A stretch of 64,000 bases of DNA from contig JAZPZY010000004.1 of the NCBI GenBank assembly GCA_045544955.1, positions 62,001 through 126,000 of the forward strand, in the 5' to 3' direction. Shown here piece by piece: positions 59,733 to 64,000 of this stretch. The position numbers and the translations under genes were made by a program. Each line of letters begins with the position of its first letter. The stretch's first letter is position 1. The DNA comes from SIG701 sp045544955. GTDB taxonomy: Bacteria; Bacillota; Clostridia; Oscillospirales; CAG-272. The notes under the pieces are model-generated. The model was not told where the DNA came from. It worked only from the letters and a program-made list of their open reading frames with translations, and searched no databases.

Positions 59733-62594
59733 ATGAAGAAAAGAATGCTTTCGCTCCTGCTCTGTGCCCTCATACTTTTCGGCACGCTGAACGGCTTCAC
59801 TGTGCCCCTTGCTGCCGCCGGTGAATTGCCGAAAGAGACCGTAGTCATTGACTATAACTGTGACTCCCTTACCGATCCGCAGGTTACCGTCTCCTCCAAC
59901 AATCCCCCGTACTGCTATTTTGCCGATTCCAAAACGGACGGTGTGGAGCAAGGCACGGTATATATGAGCGGTGACAGCACTTCGACCGGGTACAGTACCA
60001 TGCATTTTCCTTTTGAAACAAATGAAAAATCGTTCTCACTGGAAATAGACATGAAAGTGGACGCGCTGCTCACGCCTGCCGCCAATATTGCATGGCGCGG
60101 TCTCACCGTTGAGGTAAATATCCCCGGTGGGCGGACAGTCCACGTAACCTTTCATTCTCTGGGAGACGCGGACGAAAACGGAAATAATGCTGCTGTTACC
60201 GTAATGACCACAGAGCTGGGCAATAATTCCGCCGTCACAGAACGCATTGCAATTCCCGACGACGACGCGTTTCATGCCTGGAACATCCAGTTCGACGGAG
60301 ACAAGGAACTGCGAATTTTCATTGACGGGACGCGGATCGCTGCCGTCCGGAATCTCACTCTGCCCTCCCAAGCCGATACCGCCTCCGTACAGATAAAAAA
60401 CGTTCCTCTGGAAATCAAATCCGGAAAAAACGACGTCACCTTCGACCACATCCGAATGACGACCGGCACCGTAATGGATAAAAGCGAAGTGATCCGTGCC
60501 ATGCCGCAATACGATTCCTCCGCCGAAGCACTGACGGTCATGACCGAACTGACCCAGCTGAAAAAGGATGCGGAGATCACCGTGTCCGTTTCACAAAAAA
60601 ACAACAGTACGGTCCCCGCTGTGAAAACGTACCGTCCGGCGGATATCACCTCTGCCGTCACCCTCACAGACGTTCCCTTCTCCGGCATGTGCGAAATCGA
60701 CGTAACCGTTACGGGCGCCGCATCCACGTACTGCTTTGACTGGTTTCTGCCGAAAACCACCAAAAAGCTGTCTCCCGGCGATACCGCCGACAGTGCCGTC
60801 CCGGATACGGTTTATCTGTTTGACGATTTCCGCACCGTAAACTGTCCGACCGGCACAATGTGGAAACACAGATACTATCAGTGGCCAAACGGCGACTTCG
60901 GCACGTTTCTTTACTGCAACGGACAAAAAAATTCCGTTCCCATCGAGCTTCCGTTTACCGTAAACGGAAAATTCGCCGTATATATAGGATATGGCGTCGG
61001 TATGCAGAGTGCCGTGATCAACGGGCACTCGGTCAACATATCCGATAACGCCTCCATGGGGGGTGAAATCAGGGAACAGTTCGTTTTTGCGGATGATTTC
61101 AAAAACGCCGCCATCACCGTCGCCAACGATTCCACAAAGGCAGTGCGTATTGCTTACGTAAAGCTGGTAGCCCTTTCCGACGAAAAATACGAAAAATATC
61201 TGGCAGAGGACGATGCACAGAATTTTATCTGGGACGACGACGGGTATTCCTGCTTCTGCTATCGGGATACCGTCACGCCGGAGTCACTGGCGGAGCAGTT
61301 CATCACCCGATTTGCCGAAAATCTGAACGTAGGGCAGTATATGTGGTGCACGTATTACACCTCCATTCTCAACTACGACAGTCCGGTCTGGTGGAAATAC
61401 GTTACCGAACGTCTCACGGAGCTGGATATTCCCAAAGAACAGTGGCCGGAAAACTTTCTCGATCACGTAGATAAAAAAGGGAACCAGCTGCACTTTGAGC
61501 ACCTGATGCGGGATATTGATAAAACGGCCGAAAAAAACATTCTGAAGATCAACGAACACGGCGCGCCCCACCAATTCCTTTCCGATTTTGCCGCAGAAAA
61601 CGGATACGGTGACGTATACGTCTCGCTGAAAATGTCCTCCTTCGCCGACGGTGACGGTCCCTGGGCATTCATGAACAGCACGCTGTACTACCTTTATCCG
61701 GAATTCATCCGAGGCGGCTCCTATCAGTTCAGTTTCCAGCACGAAACCTATCGGAACTATATGCACGATCTGCTGATTGAACTGGCCTTATGTGAAAATG
61801 TAGCCGGGGTAATGATGAATTTCTCCAGTTACCCCTATATCTTCGGAGCAGAGCTGATCGACACGGCGGAGCGTACGAAGATCATGAACGAATTTGTAAA
61901 AAGCGTCCGGGAGGATATGCCCGAAGGCAAAAAACTGATTGCCAGTATTATGCTTCCCACGGAAGAAAATACCCTTCCCTGGGGCCTGGATTACCATCAT
62001 TGGGTAAAAGAGAAATACATCGACCGGCTCATCGTTCTATCCAACGTCAAAGAAAAGTTCCTTCCCTTTGAAGAGGAGCTGGCGCTCTGCAAGCAGTACG
62101 GCTGTGAATTTTATCTGGGCATAAACGGCATTCTCGCAGGACACGACACAACGAAAGAAGAGGAGGCACTGCAAAAGCAGGGCGTTAAGCTGAATCTCAA
62201 CAACGAACAGACCAGCACCCTGCAATGGCTGCTGCGTGCATACGAAGCGTACACCGCCGGTGCAGACGGGCTGTACGCTCACAACGGTTTTGCGGTCAGT
62301 TCACTGGATCCCGTTTTTACCAATCTGAACAACAAGACGCTGATGGAAAAATGGTACGAATACGAATATCCCGCCTCCCTGGTTCAGTATACCGTTACCA
62401 ACGTCAGTGCAAAGGATCTGCCCGATTCCTTCAAGAATGCCGGCGCGGTGGAAACTACTGCCGCCGATACAACGGAAACAGACCTCCCCGCCCACAGCGA
62501 ACCCACCAAGACTCCGCTGCCCGTATATATCGCGGCTGCAGCCGTTATTGCACTGGCCGCCGTAATCATTCTGCTAAAAAAGAAAAAGAAATAA
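59733..62594 (+). CDS. surface protein P6: paralogue with altered putative active site
   Basis: A 953-aa paralogue with the normal architecture: signal peptide, lectin-like domain (VVIDYNCDSLTDPQVTVSSN), beta modules (VNGKFAVYIGYGVGMQSAVI), barrel, Thr/Asp linker and anchor ending KKKKK. In the barrel, the motif that reads MDFxRY in P2-P5 is MNFSSYPYIFGAE here (Asn696 instead of Asp, Ser instead of Arg). The IISDQxxE(T/S)FFD segment is replaced by LIVLSNVKEKFLPF, while LAGHDTTKEEEA and AGADGLYAHNG remain. It may bind rather than cleave, or act on another substrate. AAAGGATC precedes the ATG. P7 follows after 22 nt without a terminator. Confidence 0.8.
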   Translation: MKKRMLSLLLCALILFGTLNGFTVPLAAAGELPKETVVIDYNCDSLTDPQVTVSSNNPPYCYFADSKTDGVEQGTVYMSGDSTSTGYSTMHFPFETNEKSFSLEIDMKVDALLTPAANIAWRGLTVEVNIPGGRTVHVTFHSLGDADENGNNAAVTVMTTELGNNSAVTERIAIPDDDAFHAWNIQFDGDKELRIFIDGTRIAAVRNLTLPSQADTASVQIKNVPLEIKSGKNDVTFDHIRMTTGTVMDKSEVIRAMPQYDSSAEALTVMTELTQLKKDAEITVSVSQKNNSTVPAVKTYRPADITSAVTLTDVPFSGMCEIDVTVTGAASTYCFDWFLPKTTKKLSPGDTADSAVPDTVYLFDDFRTVNCPTGTMWKHRYYQWPNGDFGTFLYCNGQKNSVPIELPFTVNGKFAVYIGYGVGMQSAVINGHSVNISDNASMGGEIREQFVFADDFKNAAITVANDSTKAVRIAYVKLVALSDEKYEKYLAEDDAQNFIWDDDGYSCFCYRDTVTPESLAEQFITRFAENLNVGQYMWCTYYTSILNYDSPVWWKYVTERLTELDIPKEQWPENFLDHVDKKGNQLHFEHLMRDIDKTAEKNILKINEHGAPHQFLSDFAAENGYGDVYVSLKMSSFADGDGPWAFMNSTLYYLYPEFIRGGSYQFSFQHETYRNYMHDLLIELALCENVAGVMMNFSSYPYIFGAELIDTAERTKIMNEFVKSVREDMPEGKKLIASIMLPTEENTLPWGLDYHHWVKEKYIDRLIVLSNVKEKFLPFEEELALCKQYGCEFYLGINGILAGHDTTKEEEALQKQGVKLNLNNEQTSTLQWLLRAYEAYTAGADGLYAHNGFAVSSLDPVFTNLNNKTLMEKWYEYEYPASLVQYTVTNVSAKDLPDSFKNAGAVETTAADTTETDLPAHSEPTKTPLPVYIAAAAVIALAAVIILLKKKKK

Positions 62595-62616
62595 TCTCCA
62601 AGAAAGGATCTCCCCT

Positions 62617-64000
62617 ATGAAGAAAAGATTTCTGTCTCTCCTGCTCTGTGCCGTCATGCTGACGGGCGTGATGCCGGGCATCGGCTTCTCCGCCGAAGCT
62701 GCGGACAAACCGTCGAAAACGGTACTGTTCGACTACACCTGCGATTCCATCACCGATCCGCTGGTGTCCGTCACCTCCAACAACCGCCCCTTCTACTATT
62801 TCGCCGATTCGAAAACGGAAGGCGTAGCGGAAGGCACCGTTGAGACCGGTTCCAACGGCAAGGCAGAGGGCTACACCACCATGACGATTCCCTTTACCGC
62901 TAAGGAAAAATCCTTCTCTCTGCAGGTGGATATGAAGATCGAATCGCTCATGTCCCCCTCCGGCAGTCACATCTGGCGGGGCTTGGTGTTTGAGATCGAT
63001 CTTCCCGGTTTCAGGCAGATCTATCTCAATCTTCACACCATGACGGAGCCGGACGAAAACGGCAAGAACGCTACCGTAATGGCCATGAAGGCCTCCCGCG
63101 GACCGGACGGTGCCATGTCGGAAAAGATTACCGTACCCACCGACGGAAATTTTCACAAATGGGACTTTCAGTTTGACGGCGAAAGCGAAGTCCGTCTGTA
63201 TATCGACGGCGCACTGCAGGCCGTCTTCCCCGAAATCACCCTGGGCTGTACTGCCGCTGAGGCCGCTCTCAAGATCAAAAACGTCATGCACAACATCGGC
63301 TCCGGTACCACCGTGGCCGTGTTTGACAACATCAAGATGGTCTCCGGTATCGAAATGCTGAAGACGGATATTGAAAGCGTATCCATCCCCACCGATGCTG
63401 CCGCCGACAATTTCACCGTCACTACCGTGACCAGCAACGTAACGGATGCAACGGAGATCATCATCACCATCGCCTCTCTGGACGACAAAACGAAGGTATA
63501 CACGCACAAATACCATCCCACGGATACAACCTCTACCGTTACCCTCACGGACATCCCCTTCAGCGGTATGTGCCGGATATCGGTAGAAGCGGTCGGTGCC
63601 GCCATGCCGTACGTTTTGGAGCGTCCCCTGTACACCTCCTATAATACACTCACCGCCAATGATATCATCACGGCAAACGAGCCGATGCACGCCTACAAGT
63701 TCACGAATCTGCATCTGCTGGAGCTGCCCGAGGACACTAAGTGGACGCCCAGCTACTATAAATTTGCCGACGGATCCTACGGCTCTGCCCTGTACTGCCC
63801 CGGCTTGAAGGTGGAGCATTCCTTCCGAATTCCCGTAAAGCTGAACGGCAAATTCGCCGTGTACGTAGGCTGCCTTCAGGGTTCAAAGAGCATCACCGTA
63901 AACGGTAAAGAGGCGTTTCTCTCCAACTCCAACACCTCCGGCAACAAGATTCTGGAGTACTTCACCGTTGCGGACGATTTCAAAAGCGAAAGCATCACCA
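62617..64000 (+). CDS. surface protein P7 (3' end beyond window)
   Basis: The frame from the ATG at 62617 stays open to the window end, giving at least 461 residues. It starts MKKRFLSLLLCAVMLTGVMP (signal peptide), then the lectin-like domain (TVLFDYTCDSITDPLVSVTS; EVRLYIDGALQAVF), the beta-sandwich (STVTLTDIPFSGMCRISVEA) and the beginning of the second module (LNGKFAVYVGCLQGSKSITV). It is a further member of the P2-P6 family; the barrel would lie beyond the window. The AAAGGATCTCCCCT spacing to ATG and the 22-nt gap after P6 indicate co-transcription. Confidence 0.82.
   Translation, partial: MKKRFLSLLLCAVMLTGVMPGIGFSAEAADKPSKTVLFDYTCDSITDPLVSVTSNNRPFYYFADSKTEGVAEGTVETGSNGKAEGYTTMTIPFTAKEKSFSLQVDMKIESLMSPSGSHIWRGLVFEIDLPGFRQIYLNLHTMTEPDENGKNATVMAMKASRGPDGAMSEKITVPTDGNFHKWDFQFDGESEVRLYIDGALQAVFPEITLGCTAAEAALKIKNVMHNIGSGTTVAVFDNIKMVSGIEMLKTDIESVSIPTDAAADNFTVTTVTSNVTDATEIIITIASLDDKTKVYTHKYHPTDTTSTVTLTDIPFSGMCRISVEAVGAAMPYVLERPLYTSYNTLTANDIITANEPMHAYKFTNLHLLELPEDTKWTPSYYKFADGSYGSALYCPGLKVEHSFRIPVKLNGKFAVYVGCLQGSKSITVNGKEAFLSNSNTSGNKILEYFTVADDFKSESIT

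Noticed and set aside
1..64000. tRNA, rRNA or CRISPR loci, prophage or transposase genes
   Set aside because: I looked for these along the window and saw no convincing example; small or divergent ones could be missed by eye.

Overview
The window looks like chromosomal DNA of a gut-type, Gram-positive Clostridia bacterium (probably Oscillospirales or a relative; inferred, not proven). Supporting signs are consensus sigma-A promoters, frequent intrinsic terminators, meso-diaminopimelate dehydrogenase, IreB, a small alarmone synthetase, a class B sortase, no outer-membrane genes, and Thr/Pro/Glu-rich surface-protein linkers. Most of the window is fairly GC-rich. Two stretches stand out as more AT-rich: a small islet near 16.4-18.0 kb and a rhamnosidase-like gene near 33.8-35.9 kb.

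Layout. 1-2.9 kb (+): DUF1385 membrane protein (5' cut), prmC and ddl, coupled by 4-nt overlaps. 2.9-3.5 kb: a gene-free convergent gap with a cluster of DnaA-box-like nonamers. 3.5-7.0 kb (-): ireB, aldo/keto reductase-ferredoxin, ribF, dacF-like. 7.3-9.6 kb (+): MinD-like ATPase, methylglyoxal-synthase-like gene, nth and a small membrane protein. 9.8-12.1 kb (-): rpmG-secE-nusG-rplK-rplA. 12.3-14.4 kb (-): ddh and a PiT-type phosphate transporter. 14.4-16.3 kb (+): an atypical winged-helix regulator and thiI. 16.4-18.0 kb: AT-rich islet bracketed by inverted repeats. 18.1-30.7 kb: membrane protein, alarmone synthetase, CofE-like ligase (+), ceramidase-like enzyme, PII-like/DUF1538 pair, foldase lipoprotein, mfd and pth (mostly -). 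31-36 kb (+): srtB, rlmA-like, glycosyltransferase, rhamnosidase-like. 36-37.2 kb (-): rpsF-ssb-rpsR. 37.6-38.6 kb (+): gap.

The most unusual part is 38.8-64.0 kb. It carries seven paralogous, very large, secreted and probably membrane-anchored proteins (called P1-P7 here; P7 runs off the end). They surround a complete branched-chain-amino-acid-type ABC transporter operon (substrate-binding protein, livH, livM, livG, livF). P2-P6 share a signal peptide, a concanavalin/LamG-like beta domain, one or two further beta modules, a TIM-barrel-like catalytic-looking domain with conserved motifs, a Thr-rich linker, and a C-terminal transmembrane helix with a Lys tail. The barrel resembles family-10-like (GHL10/DUF187) glycoside hydrolases in motif order. 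P1 lacks the lectin-like domain, P3 has an extra C-terminal beta domain, P5 has an added N-terminal beta-helix-like domain, and P6 has lost the best conserved putative active-site residues. I read this as a lineage-specific expansion of cell-surface glycan-active or glycan-binding proteins, with substrate unknown.
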